This document shows, in pieces, positions 55,010-63,700 of a stretch of DNA of 64,000 nucleotides (the stretch's first letter is position 1; the number at the start of each line of letters is the position of its first letter). Source of the DNA: Bacteroidetes bacterium UBA6221 (GTDB taxonomy: Bacteria; Bacteroidota; Bacteroidia; Chitinophagales; Chitinophagaceae). The DNA lies in assembly GCA_002421685.1 (NCBI GenBank), contig DISB01000017.1:1-64000 (forward strand). Reading direction: 5' to 3'. A program made the translations under genes and the position numbers. The notes beneath the pieces were generated by a model. It was given only the letters and a program-made list of their open reading frames with translations, did not search any database and was not told where the DNA came from.

Positions 55010-55219
55010 CTATTTGTTTTGTTTGTCACAGATGCTGGTCTCCAGCAGGTAATATGTCGGGCTAAACCCCGAAAAACCGGTGAACAGCAGCAGTATTGAC
55101 AACGCTACGGATGCTACCGCTATTGCATTTGGCACGCTGGTACCCATCAGCGCTACGGCTATTGTCATAGCCATCAGCACTCTTGTAATACGGTTGATGC
55201 GCCCTATGTTAGGTTTCAT
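55010..55219 (-). CDS. DUF2892 (YgaP-like) inner membrane protein
   Basis: The 69-residue product begins MKPNIGRINRITRVLMA (start at 55219) and has two membrane helices (AMTIAVALMGTSVPNAIAV, SILLLFTGFSGFSPTYYLL) followed by a Cys (TSICDKQN). It is the usual membrane partner of rhodaneses in Bacteroidetes operons. A palindrome lies about 55 bases upstream. Confidence 0.8.
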   Translation of the reverse strand: MKPNIGRINRITRVLMAMTIAVALMGTSVPNAIAVASVALSILLLFTGFSGFSPTYYLLETSICDKQNK

Positions 55220-55273
55220 ATACCTGTTGTTGATAAGCAGGTACAAAAGTATAACGGCGCCACTGCGCAGATA

Positions 55274-55287
55274 GTAACATTCGTTAC
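55274..55287. promoter_or_regulatory. Predicted Crp/Fnr-type operator for the rhodanese operon
   Basis: GTAAC-ATTC-GTTAC is a perfect palindrome with a four-base centre, the layout of Crp/Fnr sites. It overlaps the stop codon of the Crp/Fnr gene and lies upstream of the DUF2892-rhodanese genes. Confidence 0.5.
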
Positions 55288-55913
55288 ATATCTTTCAGCA
55301 GCTTTATCTGGTTGCGGTAGAGGAGTAATTTTTTATCATTTTCCAGTTTCTTCAGCAGGCGGGATATTACTACACGGCTGCTGGCCAGTTCGTTGGCTAT
55401 TTCCTGGTGCGAGAGGTTGAGCAGGGACGAACCTGTGGCTCTCGCTTTTTCTTTCAGGTAGGCTACCAGCCGCTCGTCCAGCTTTTGGAAGGCAATGCTG
55501 TCGATAGTGTTTAACAGTTCGTTGAAACGGATACGGATCGTACGCATCACGAAATTTTTCCACGACGGATATTTTACCAGCCAGCTATCCATTAAGGCCA
55601 CCGGTACGGCCAGAAATTCTACATCATCCTCTGCAACGGCTTTTATTTCACTCAGGCTGTGCTCCATACAGCAGGTAAAGGTCATAGCGCAGCTCTCGTT
55701 TGCATTCACATAATACAGCAGTAATTCCCTGCCTTCATCGTCCTGGCGCAATACCTTCACAGAGCCTTTGGTAATGATGGGCATCTGCCTGATGGTTTGC
55801 CCGTAATCCAGGATGGTTTCCCCCGCTTTTACCGACATCGGTTTGGCGGTATCGTAAATTTCGCGCACCAGGTCGCGCTCAAATAATGCTTCAAAGTTGT
55901 TTGTTGTGTCCAA
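55284..55913 (-). CDS. Crp/Fnr family transcription regulator
   Basis: The 209-residue protein has an N-terminal cyclic-nucleotide-binding-like domain (ILDYGQTIRQMPIITKGSVKVLRQDDEGRELLLYYV is the jelly roll) and a C-terminal winged helix (LSHQEIANELASSRVVISRLLKKLE). It has a single CC pair (TCCMEHS), not the four-Cys set of Fnr, so a redox or sulfur signal is more likely than an iron-sulfur cluster. It is encoded directly upstream of the rhodanese operon and probably controls it. Confidence 0.88.
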   Translation of the reverse strand: MDTTNNFEALFERDLVREIYDTAKPMSVKAGETILDYGQTIRQMPIITKGSVKVLRQDDEGRELLLYYVNANESCAMTFTCCMEHSLSEIKAVAEDDVEFLAVPVALMDSWLVKYPSWKNFVMRTIRIRFNELLNTIDSIAFQKLDERLVAYLKEKARATGSSLLNLSHQEIANELASSRVVISRLLKKLENDKKLLLYRNQIKLLKDM

Positions 55914-56010
55914 ATCCGGTTGTTTGTGTACCGATAAAGTTACTAACTATTACAAAATAAGTAAGCCGCTTGCAGGAAGGCGGCACATTGCTTATATTGG
56001 TTTACTTGTT

Positions 56011-57960
56011 ATGAAAGCTATTCTGCCCGCTCTGTTTTTTTTATGCTTATGCCTTCCGGCTAAAGCGCAAATGGATACCACCAACGGTTTTACCGCCCCG
56101 GCTAAGGTGACCGGCAACGCCCGCGACCTGGCCATCTACCTCTGCGACGGCGTCTATAGCGATACACTGAAAGCCAACCTCATTTACAACTGGATAACCC
56201 ATAACATAGAATATGATATAAAATCGGCCAAAGACCCAAACCGCCCGCCCGCCGTGGTGCAGGATGTCTTAAAAAACAAAAAAGCGGTTAGCGATGGTTA
56301 TGCATTACTGTTTGAAGCAATGTGCGAGGCTGTTGGCCTGGAGGCGGTGCGCATTGACGGTTATGCAAAGGATTGGAAGTTTGATAACGGGGATAAGTTC
56401 TACATCCCCCGGCACGAATGGTGTGCGGTGATGATAGACCGGCGTTGGGAATTGGCTGACCCCACCATCGGCGCGGGGGGGATATCTCATGCACCGGGAT
56501 GGTTTCGTACGCAATTGAACCGTATTGCCAAAGAAAAGGTGGTCTATTCCAAAAAAGAGGTCTTTGAATTCCGTTACGACCCGCAATACTTCATGAAAAA
56601 CCCCATGGAATTCCGTCGCACGCATTTACCTGCCGACCCGCTGTGGCAATTGGCCAAGGCGCCTCTCCCACTTGATATTTTTGAGCAGGGCGATTCAGCG
56701 GTGCTGCAGTTTAATGCAGACAACGATGGAAGGATAAACAGGGCGGCGGAACTGGAATATATTTCCCGCCTGAATGAGGACCAGAAATTATCGGAGGCAG
56801 CCGGGCGCATGTATGCATTCAACCAACGTTTCGATATGGTAATTGCTATCCGCGAACAGTTGCGCGCCGCTGAAGTGTTGGCTAAATATGCTTCGCGCAG
56901 GCATGTTCCGCCCCGCAGTGCATTAGAGGACGCCTACCGGAGCATGGTGATGGCCAAAGGGCACCTGGAAAAGCAGCGTAGCTACATGCCAGGCCAGTAC
57001 AACGAACTGAAGAAAAAGAACGTGGCCAAAAACCGCGAGGCCAATGACCGTATACGCAAGGTAAGGGTACATAACAAAAGCCTTATTTCACAATGCCGCA
57101 TGCACGCCACCTCGGCACAACGTAAGTTAGACGCGCTGTCCGGTAAACAGGAAAAGGCCGAAGCTGTCATGGAAAAAATATCCCCGGGGCGCATCGACAG
57201 TATTAAAACTTCCGCCATGCCCAAAGAAGCAAGCTCACCAGCCTTGCGGGCAATTACCGATTCGATTTCTGTGAAAAACCGAAAACTGAAACAATTGAAT
57301 TTTGCGATAGTGGAGAAAATGCAGGCCATAACCTTGTTGCAGGAGGAGAACAGGGCATTGTCGGATATGCTGTCCCGGATAGTGCCCTATGCAGATACGG
57401 TGCTGATGGCGGAAACCGAATCCAGGCTTAATTTCAGGGATAGTTACGACGACGATGTCAAAGTATATATGCAGGTGTTTGACCGGTTACGATTTGCTGA
57501 GGGAGATTCAATACAGAATTCCTATTTCGACAACTGCGATACACTGGTGGCATATTACGAAGAACTGCTGAGGCTCTATTTGCAACAGGGTGACCTGTAC
57601 AGGACTTCACTTCGTGATATGGAGCAATATCGCCGGTTGAATAGTAGTAATGAAAACATTATTACATCGTATGGGCAGGCCTGTAAAGGATATGCCGAAT
57701 GTATCGCCCAATACCGCCAGAATATGGATGTATATGCCAACTACCTGGCCGACAACAAAGACGCCTTCGGGGCAATGGCGAAGATATACGAAGAGGAACT
57801 GGACCTGCTGGACAGGATGGGCGAGGGTGAAGCGGCGAGAAAGGAGGCCGAAGATACCGCGCTGGAAGAAAGCCGGTCGTTTGACGAGAGGGAAAATGAC
57901 AGGCAGCAGCAGGCTGCAAAAGATATGCTCCAACAACTGACTGACATACTCACAAAATAA
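56011..57960 (+). CDS. Secreted transglutaminase-like protein with Cys-to-Ser change
   Basis: Starting at ATG 56011, the 649-residue product has a signal peptide (cut after AKAQ). A transglutaminase-like domain follows. At the position of the catalytic Cys it has Ser94 (KAVSDGYALLF, where GxCxGYA is usual); the His (His135 in PRHEWCAV) and Asp (Asp150 in LADPT) are kept. It is therefore probably a pseudoenzyme. The remaining 400 residues are helical and charged, with long coiled-coil stretches. It diverges from the Crp/Fnr gene. Confidence 0.8.
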   Translation: MKAILPALFFLCLCLPAKAQMDTTNGFTAPAKVTGNARDLAIYLCDGVYSDTLKANLIYNWITHNIEYDIKSAKDPNRPPAVVQDVLKNKKAVSDGYALLFEAMCEAVGLEAVRIDGYAKDWKFDNGDKFYIPRHEWCAVMIDRRWELADPTIGAGGISHAPGWFRTQLNRIAKEKVVYSKKEVFEFRYDPQYFMKNPMEFRRTHLPADPLWQLAKAPLPLDIFEQGDSAVLQFNADNDGRINRAAELEYISRLNEDQKLSEAAGRMYAFNQRFDMVIAIREQLRAAEVLAKYASRRHVPPRSALEDAYRSMVMAKGHLEKQRSYMPGQYNELKKKNVAKNREANDRIRKVRVHNKSLISQCRMHATSAQRKLDALSGKQEKAEAVMEKISPGRIDSIKTSAMPKEASSPALRAITDSISVKNRKLKQLNFAIVEKMQAITLLQEENRALSDMLSRIVPYADTVLMAETESRLNFRDSYDDDVKVYMQVFDRLRFAEGDSIQNSYFDNCDTLVAYYEELLRLYLQQGDLYRTSLRDMEQYRRLNSSNENIITSYGQACKGYAECIAQYRQNMDVYANYLADNKDAFGAMAKIYEEELDLLDRMGEGEAARKEAEDTALEESRSFDERENDRQQQAAKDMLQQLTDILTK

Positions 57961-57975
57961 ATACGATAACGGAAG

Positions 57976-57989
57976 ATGACAAAAGTCAT
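57976..57989. promoter_or_regulatory. Predicted Crp/Fnr-type operator upstream of the oxidase cluster
   Basis: ATGAC-AAAA-GTCAT is a perfect palindrome with a four-base centre, 70 bases upstream of the hemerythrin-like gene. This is the usual layout of Crp/Fnr-family sites (TGAC..GTCA). Confidence 0.5.
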
Positions 57990-58058
57990 TTTTGGGGTCG
58001 TATTACATCATTTTTTACCCTTACGCATGCAGATATTTTTGTGTAAAGTAAATCTGCA

Positions 58059-58604
58059 ATGGCGGCTATTCTTTTTGCAAAATTCCGGTCATACGATATT
58101 GACGAGCTGATAAGCCGGCTGGACACAGGCTATTATGCCGCATTGGATATCGTTTGTAGTAATGCGCGCAACTGCGCATCCCAGTTGAGCGCAGACGAAT
58201 CGCATCCTTCCATTGCCCTGTATACCAGTATTTATTCTGCCCTGCTCGACGAGATTCAGCGTTTGCTGGTATTTCGGCGTACAGTGGTTATCCCATATGT
58301 AAAGGAACTGGTAGCCAAAGTGGCGGACGGGCACAATTGCAAAAACTGCTCCGGCAACTGTCACGTAGGGCACAGCGCGCAATTACTGACTTTAATGGAA
58401 TCGCATAACGATATCAAAGAAGTTCTGGCCGGGTTGCATGCTGCTGCCATGCCTTCGTATGGCGATATGGAATACCCTGTGGGGTATAAGATACTGCGCA
58501 ACGAAATAGCAGTGATAGACACCATGCTCACAGAATTATTTTATATAGAAGAATCAAGCCTGATACCAAAGGTAATAGAGGCGCAAAATGCAATCAATGC
58601 CTGA
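58059..58604 (+). CDS. Hemerythrin-like protein
   Basis: The 181-residue protein is helical and has the features of a four-helix bundle; a His/Cys-rich loop DGHNCKNCSGNCHVGHSAQ sits in the middle. It resembles the hemerythrin-like/ScdA type, but no exact set of iron ligands can be assigned by eye. The end overlaps the ccoI start by 17 bases, so it is co-expressed with the cbb3 maturation genes and may bind iron, oxygen or NO. It stops at TGA. Confidence 0.6.
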   Translation: MAAILFAKFRSYDIDELISRLDTGYYAALDIVCSNARNCASQLSADESHPSIALYTSIYSALLDEIQRLLVFRRTVVIPYVKELVAKVADGHNCKNCSGNCHVGHSAQLLTLMESHNDIKEVLAGLHAAAMPSYGDMEYPVGYKILRNEIAVIDTMLTELFYIEESSLIPKVIEAQNAINA

Positions 58605-61065
58605 AATATCTACGGGGAAGAATACCGTAATAGTTAGAAAGAGTATAGACACCGGCGCTCACAAGTTATGTTATCACTGCGGCGCTGAGTGCGGTAATGC
58701 AAATATTACTATCGGTGATAAACTGTTTTGTTGCGATGGCTGCAAACTGGTGTACGAGATACTGGATAAGAACGGCATGTGTAACTACTACGAACTGCAA
58801 TCTCATCCTGGCCTTTCGCAAATAAAACCCTTGCGCAGCGATAAATATGCTTACCTGGATAATGAACAGATAGCTGAAAAGCTGTACAAGTTTACAGATG
58901 GCAACAATACCATTGTTACGCTCTACATTCCCGGTGTGCATTGTAGCTCGTGCATGTGGCTGCTGGAGCATATGGGCAAGCTCAACCCCGCAATAACCGA
59001 AAGCCGGTTGAACTTCACTAAAAAAGAGGTAACCATACACTTCCGCAAGCAGGAGATGAGCCTGAGGCAAATCGTGGAACTACTGGCCACTATAGGGTAC
59101 GAGCCTTATATCAGCCTCGATGAGTCGGACAAAAAAGAGAAAAGCAGTTTCGATAAAAAGCGGATATACAAGCTGGGCGTAGCCGGGTTTTGCTTCGGCA
59201 ATATTATGCTGATGAGTTTCCCGGAGTACCTGTCTTCCGGCAATGACATAGAGCACCAATATGCTTCATTGTTCAGGGTGCTGAACCTGGCTCTTTCACT
59301 GCCTGTGTTCTTTTACAGCGCATCAGAATTTTTTACCAATGCCTGGGCGGGTTTAAAGCAAAAAACGCTGAATATAGATGCGCCTATCGCCCTGGCTTTG
59401 CTCATCACGTTCCTGCGCAGCCTGTACGAAATAGGTACCGGCACGGGCGCGGGTTTCCTGGACAGCATGAGTGGTATAGTATTCTTCATGCTGGCCGGCC
59501 GTATAGTTCAGGACAGGACATTCCAGTCCATCTCCTTTCACAGGGATTATAAAGCATATTTCCCGATTGCGGTAAATGTAGTGACGCCGGCGGGCGTTGT
59601 GAGCCGCCACCTGCAGGACCTGGAAGAAAAGGATGTCGTGGAACTGCATAACGATGAGATTGTTCCAGCAGACGCCGTAGTGGTAGATGGAAGGGCGAAG
59701 ATAGATTACAGCTTTGTAACCGGGGAGAGTGAGCCTGTAACCGTAGAGGTTGGCAAGACAGTGTATGCAGGAGGCCGGCAAACCGGTGAGAAGCTGACGG
59801 TGCAACTGGTGAAACCTGTTGCAGGCAGCTATCTTACATCTTTGTGGAACCATAATGCTTTCGCCAAAAATAAAGTGGAGCAAAACAGGAAGGACAGTAT
59901 CATCCACTTGCTCAGCAAATATTTTACCATCGTATTGCTCGGCCTGGTAACGCTTACAGCAATTTATTGGGCGTTCGTAGACGCATCCGTTATCATGCCT
60001 GCCATTACGGCCATGCTCATTATAGCCTGCCCCTGTGCACTGTTGCTGGCAGTCACGTTCACCCATGGCAACCTGTTGCGCCTGCTTAGCAACAATGGCC
60101 TGTACCTGCGCGACGCCTTTGTAATAGAGCAGTTAGGATATATCAATCATATAGTTTTTGACAAAACAGGTACGCTTACCGAGGATGCAAGCGACTATAG
60201 CATGCGTGGCGATGCCTTTTCAGAACGGGAAAAAGACCTGGTATATACCGCCGCATTATCCAGCAACCACCCTTACAGCAAGGCACTTGTCGCTTTCCTG
60301 GGTAAAAGAGAAAGGGTGCAACTCGGTGAGTGGAAAGAATTTACCGGTAAGGGTGTCAAAGCAATCTCCGGGGATGACTATATATATATCGGTTCTTCCC
60401 GCTTTGCAGATAATGCCGGAAATACCGATACAGACCATGCCGCCTGCTACATACGTGTTAATGATAAGCTTTCCGCTTTTTACATTACACCCAAATTCAG
60501 GCAGTCACTTCCCGGTATCATGCCCCAACTTGGCGAAAATTACAAGCTGTCGCTGCTATCGGGCGATAATGACAGGCAAAAACCCGCGTTGGAACGCCTC
60601 TTTGGTTCCGGGGGCAATCTGTTGTTCAGGCAGCAGCCGGTAGATAAGCTGAATTACATCGCCGGCTTGCAGGAAAAGGGTGATAAAGTAGTGATGATAG
60701 GCGACGGGCTAAACGATTCCGGTGCGCTGCAGCAGAGCAACGTGGGCATTACACTTGCCAGCGATGTGAATAATTTCACCCCGTCTTGCGATGCGATATT
60801 GGATGCCAAACGTTTTGCCTGGCTGCCCGGCCTGTTAAAGCTTGCCAGGTCTTCCAGGTATATCATCAATTTTACATTCGTTATATCTATAGTATATAAC
60901 ATCATCGGCTTAAGTATATCTATGCAGGGCCTGATGAGTCCGCTGATAGCAGCTATACTGATGCCCTCAAGTACCATTACCATAGTATTGATAACTACCG
61001 GCCTCAGCAGCCTGATGGCCAGGCGCTATAAGCTGCACCTGGATGCCCCCGTGACAAAAACATGA
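58588..61065 (+). CDS. ccoI: Copper-translocating P-type ATPase for cbb3 oxidase assembly
   Basis: The 825-residue protein has an N-terminal Cys-rich domain (CYHCGAECG, CCDGCKLVYE), a heavy-metal-binding domain with C119-x-x-C122 (GVHCSSCMW), eight membrane helices with the metal motif C481-P-C483, the phosphorylation site Asp525 (DKTGTLTED), and GDGLNDSGAL near the end. This is the CcoI/FixI type, which supplies copper for the CcoN active site. An alternative start is the Met three codons later (58597). The start overlaps the upstream gene. Confidence 0.93.
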   Translation: MQSMPEISTGKNTVIVRKSIDTGAHKLCYHCGAECGNANITIGDKLFCCDGCKLVYEILDKNGMCNYYELQSHPGLSQIKPLRSDKYAYLDNEQIAEKLYKFTDGNNTIVTLYIPGVHCSSCMWLLEHMGKLNPAITESRLNFTKKEVTIHFRKQEMSLRQIVELLATIGYEPYISLDESDKKEKSSFDKKRIYKLGVAGFCFGNIMLMSFPEYLSSGNDIEHQYASLFRVLNLALSLPVFFYSASEFFTNAWAGLKQKTLNIDAPIALALLITFLRSLYEIGTGTGAGFLDSMSGIVFFMLAGRIVQDRTFQSISFHRDYKAYFPIAVNVVTPAGVVSRHLQDLEEKDVVELHNDEIVPADAVVVDGRAKIDYSFVTGESEPVTVEVGKTVYAGGRQTGEKLTVQLVKPVAGSYLTSLWNHNAFAKNKVEQNRKDSIIHLLSKYFTIVLLGLVTLTAIYWAFVDASVIMPAITAMLIIACPCALLLAVTFTHGNLLRLLSNNGLYLRDAFVIEQLGYINHIVFDKTGTLTEDASDYSMRGDAFSEREKDLVYTAALSSNHPYSKALVAFLGKRERVQLGEWKEFTGKGVKAISGDDYIYIGSSRFADNAGNTDTDHAACYIRVNDKLSAFYITPKFRQSLPGIMPQLGENYKLSLLSGDNDRQKPALERLFGSGGNLLFRQQPVDKLNYIAGLQEKGDKVVMIGDGLNDSGALQQSNVGITLASDVNNFTPSCDAILDAKRFAWLPGLLKLARSSRYIINFTFVISIVYNIIGLSISMQGLMSPLIAAILMPSSTITIVLITTGLSSLMARRYKLHLDAPVTKT

Positions 61066-61083
61066 CGATAATCACCATTTTGG

Positions 61084-61097
61084 TTGAGTTAGGTCAT
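61084..61097. promoter_or_regulatory. Weak Crp/Fnr-like site upstream of ccoS
   Basis: TTGAG-TTAG-GTCAT is an imperfect palindrome with the TGA/TCA halves kept. It lies in the ccoI-ccoS gap. Fewer conserved positions than at 57976, so only a weak candidate. Confidence 0.3.
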
Positions 61098-61155
61098 AAA
61101 CCGTAAAATGCCGCGATAATATTTTTGAATACTGATTTTTTAACACCCAAAAAAA

Positions 61156-61323
61156 ATGAGCGCTTTATATCTATTGGTTCTGGCAAGTATAGCCGTCGCC
61201 GCTTTTTTCCTGTTCGCATTTATATGGAGCGTCCGCTCCAACCAGTTTGAAGACCAGCAAGGCTCTGCTATGAGAATGCTGCACGATAATGAAACTCCAC
61301 AAACAGATAATAGAAAATTTTAA
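61156..61323 (+). CDS. ccoS: cbb3 oxidase maturation protein CcoS
   Basis: The 55-residue protein has one membrane helix (LYLLVLASIAVAAFFLFAFIW) followed by SVRSNQFEDQQGSAMRML, the typical CcoS layout in which the DxxG motif lies after the helix. It is needed for assembly of the catalytic subunit. It lies between ccoI and the oxidase structural gene. Confidence 0.9.
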   Translation: MSALYLLVLASIAVAAFFLFAFIWSVRSNQFEDQQGSAMRMLHDNETPQTDNRKF

Positions 61324-61336
61324 AACGGTATAAGCA

Positions 61337-63502
61337 ATGAATAACGCTTCGGAACAAGTTAACATGCACAGTTCAGTCGCACTGGATAAGTTCTTTTACG
61401 ACAACAAGATCGTAAAATGGTTTGCCTACGCCACCATATTCTGGGGGCTTGTCGGTATGCTGATGGGATTGCTCGCAGCATTCCAGTTGGTTTTCCCCGT
61501 GCTCAACTTCAGTACGGCCGAGACTTCTTTCGGCCGCGTAAGGCCGGTACACACCAATGCGGTGATATTCGCGTTTGTGGGCAATGGTATTTTTATGGGT
61601 GTTTATTACTCGCTGCAGCGGCTGGTAAAGGCGCGCATGTTCAGCGACCTGCTCAGCAAGCTTCATTTCTGGGGGTGGCAGCTCATCATCGTCCTGGCTG
61701 CTGTTACACTGCTCCTGGGCTATACCAGCGGTAAAGAGTATGCCGAGCTTGAGTGGCCCATAGATATACTCATCACCCTGATATGGGTAGTGTTTGGTAT
61801 CAACATGTTCGGCACCATCATCAAACGCCGCGAACGGCACCTGTATGTGGCTGTCTGGTTTTATATTGCCACGTTCATTACAGTGGCTATGCTACATGTG
61901 GTCAACTCGTGGGAAATACCTTTTTCTGCGTTGAAATCTTATTCATGGTATGCCGGTGTGCAGGACGCGCTGGTGCAGTGGTGGTATGGTCACAACGCTG
62001 TGGCCTTCTTCCTCACTACGCCTTACCTCGGCCTGATGTATTACTTCCTGCCGAAGGCTGCTAACCGTCCCGTTTATTCTTACCGCTTATCCATCATACA
62101 CTTCTGGGCGCTTATATTCATCTATATATGGGCAGGCCCCCACCACTTGCTATACACTGCTTTGCCCGATTGGGCGCAGTCACTCGGTACCGTATTCTCG
62201 GTGATGCTGATAGCTCCCTCCTGGGGTGGCATGCTGAACGGTTTGCTGACGCTTCGCGGCGCCTGGGATAAAGTGCGCGAGGACGTAGTGTTGAAGTTCC
62301 TGGTGGTAGCCGTTACAGCATATGGTATGGCCACTTTCGAAGGGCCGATGCTGAGTTTGAAAAATGTGAACGCCATCAGCCACTTTACAGACTGGACCAT
62401 TGCACACGTACACGTAGGCGCCCTGGGGTGGAACGGTTTCCTGACCTTTGGCGTGCTGTATTGGCTGATACCGAGAATATTCAGGACAAGCCTATACTCG
62501 CAGAAATGGGCCAACTGGCACTTCTGGATAGGCACGCTGGGTATTGTGTTTTATGCTGTGCCTATGTACTGGGCGGGATTCATGCAAAGCCTGGCATGGA
62601 AAGAATTTACTCCATCCGGCCAGTTGAAATACCAGTTCATGGAGACTGTTGAGCAGATGAAGCCCTTCTTCCTGATGCGCGGTATTGGCGGCTCGCTTTA
62701 CCTGTTAGGTGCGATATTGATGACGGTAAACCTGGTGAAAACCATCAGGAAGGGTGTGGCGCTCAACGATGAGGCAGCAGAAGCCGCTCCTTTGGCTAAG
62801 GTATATGTGGAACATGGCAAAACTCACTGGCACAGGTGGATCGAGCGTCGCCCTATACAGATGCTGGTAGCAAGCCTGGTGGTAGTAGCAATTGGCGGGC
62901 TGATAGAAATCGTGCCCACATTTATGATAAAATCAAACGTACCTACCATCAGCAGTGTAAAACCATACACGCCGCTGGAGTTACAGGGCCGCGACATCTT
63001 TGTGCGCGAAGGTTGCTATACCTGTCACAGCCAGATGGTCCGTCCTTTCCGTAGCGAGGTAGCGCGTTATGGCGAATACTCTAAAGCGGGCGAGTTTATT
63101 TACGACCATCCCTTCCAGTGGGGTAGTAAGCGTACAGGCCCCGACCTGGCGCGTATAGGCGGCAAATACCCGGATAGCTGGCACTTCAACCATATGTATG
63201 AGCCAACAAGTATGTCGCCCGGTTCTATTATGCCCAACTATCCCTGGCTGATGGAGAATACAATAGACACCGCGATTACGCCAGCCAAGATACGGGCGAT
63301 GCAAACACTGGGTGTGCCTTACCCCGAAGGATATGACCAGATAGCGAACGCAGACCTCTTCAAGCAAGCTGACAAGATAACTGCCAGCCTGGCTAAGGAC
63401 AAGATAGAAGTGAAGAACAACAAAGAAATAGTGGCCTTGATAGCTTACCTGCAGAGGGTGGGAACTGATATCAAGCTGGAACAGAAAACAGCCGGTAAAT
63501 AA
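61337..63502 (+). CDS. ccoNO: Fused cbb3 cytochrome c oxidase subunits I and II
   Basis: The 721-residue protein joins CcoN (residues 1-490: 12 membrane helices with heme-ligand His residues in RPVHTNAVIF, HAVAFFL and AHVHVGALGW) with CcoO (540-721) carrying the heme c site CYTCH at 560-564 and a Met in SIMPNYPWL. The fusion is common in Bacteroidetes. CcoN holds the heme-copper oxygen site. It is the core of a high-affinity terminal oxidase that pumps protons. Confidence 0.95.
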   Translation: MNNASEQVNMHSSVALDKFFYDNKIVKWFAYATIFWGLVGMLMGLLAAFQLVFPVLNFSTAETSFGRVRPVHTNAVIFAFVGNGIFMGVYYSLQRLVKARMFSDLLSKLHFWGWQLIIVLAAVTLLLGYTSGKEYAELEWPIDILITLIWVVFGINMFGTIIKRRERHLYVAVWFYIATFITVAMLHVVNSWEIPFSALKSYSWYAGVQDALVQWWYGHNAVAFFLTTPYLGLMYYFLPKAANRPVYSYRLSIIHFWALIFIYIWAGPHHLLYTALPDWAQSLGTVFSVMLIAPSWGGMLNGLLTLRGAWDKVREDVVLKFLVVAVTAYGMATFEGPMLSLKNVNAISHFTDWTIAHVHVGALGWNGFLTFGVLYWLIPRIFRTSLYSQKWANWHFWIGTLGIVFYAVPMYWAGFMQSLAWKEFTPSGQLKYQFMETVEQMKPFFLMRGIGGSLYLLGAILMTVNLVKTIRKGVALNDEAAEAAPLAKVYVEHGKTHWHRWIERRPIQMLVASLVVVAIGGLIEIVPTFMIKSNVPTISSVKPYTPLELQGRDIFVREGCYTCHSQMVRPFRSEVARYGEYSKAGEFIYDHPFQWGSKRTGPDLARIGGKYPDSWHFNHMYEPTSMSPGSIMPNYPWLMENTIDTAITPAKIRAMQTLGVPYPEGYDQIANADLFKQADKITASLAKDKIEVKNNKEIVALIAYLQRVGTDIKLEQKTAGK

Positions 63503-63529
63503 TTATTAATTGTTTAAAACAACAATACA

Positions 63530-63700
63530 ATGAAATTCAGGAATTATTTAGAAACGATCGCAGGTGTGGATGTTTACCCCATGATATCGCTGTTGATATT
63601 CTTCACCTTCTTCACAGGGCTGGCTATCTGGGCTTTCAAAGCCAATAAACAGTATATCAACGAAGCTAAAAACCTGCCACTGGATAACGACAACAACTAA
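63530..63700 (+). CDS. ccoQ: cbb3 oxidase small subunit CcoQ-like
   Basis: The 56-residue protein starts MKFRNYLETIAGVDVYPM and has one membrane helix (ISLLIFFTFFTGLAIWAF) followed by an acidic tail. Its position between ccoNO and ccoP and its size identify it as CcoQ. The next gene starts directly after its stop codon. Confidence 0.88.
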   Translation: MKFRNYLETIAGVDVYPMISLLIFFTFFTGLAIWAFKANKQYINEAKNLPLDNDNN

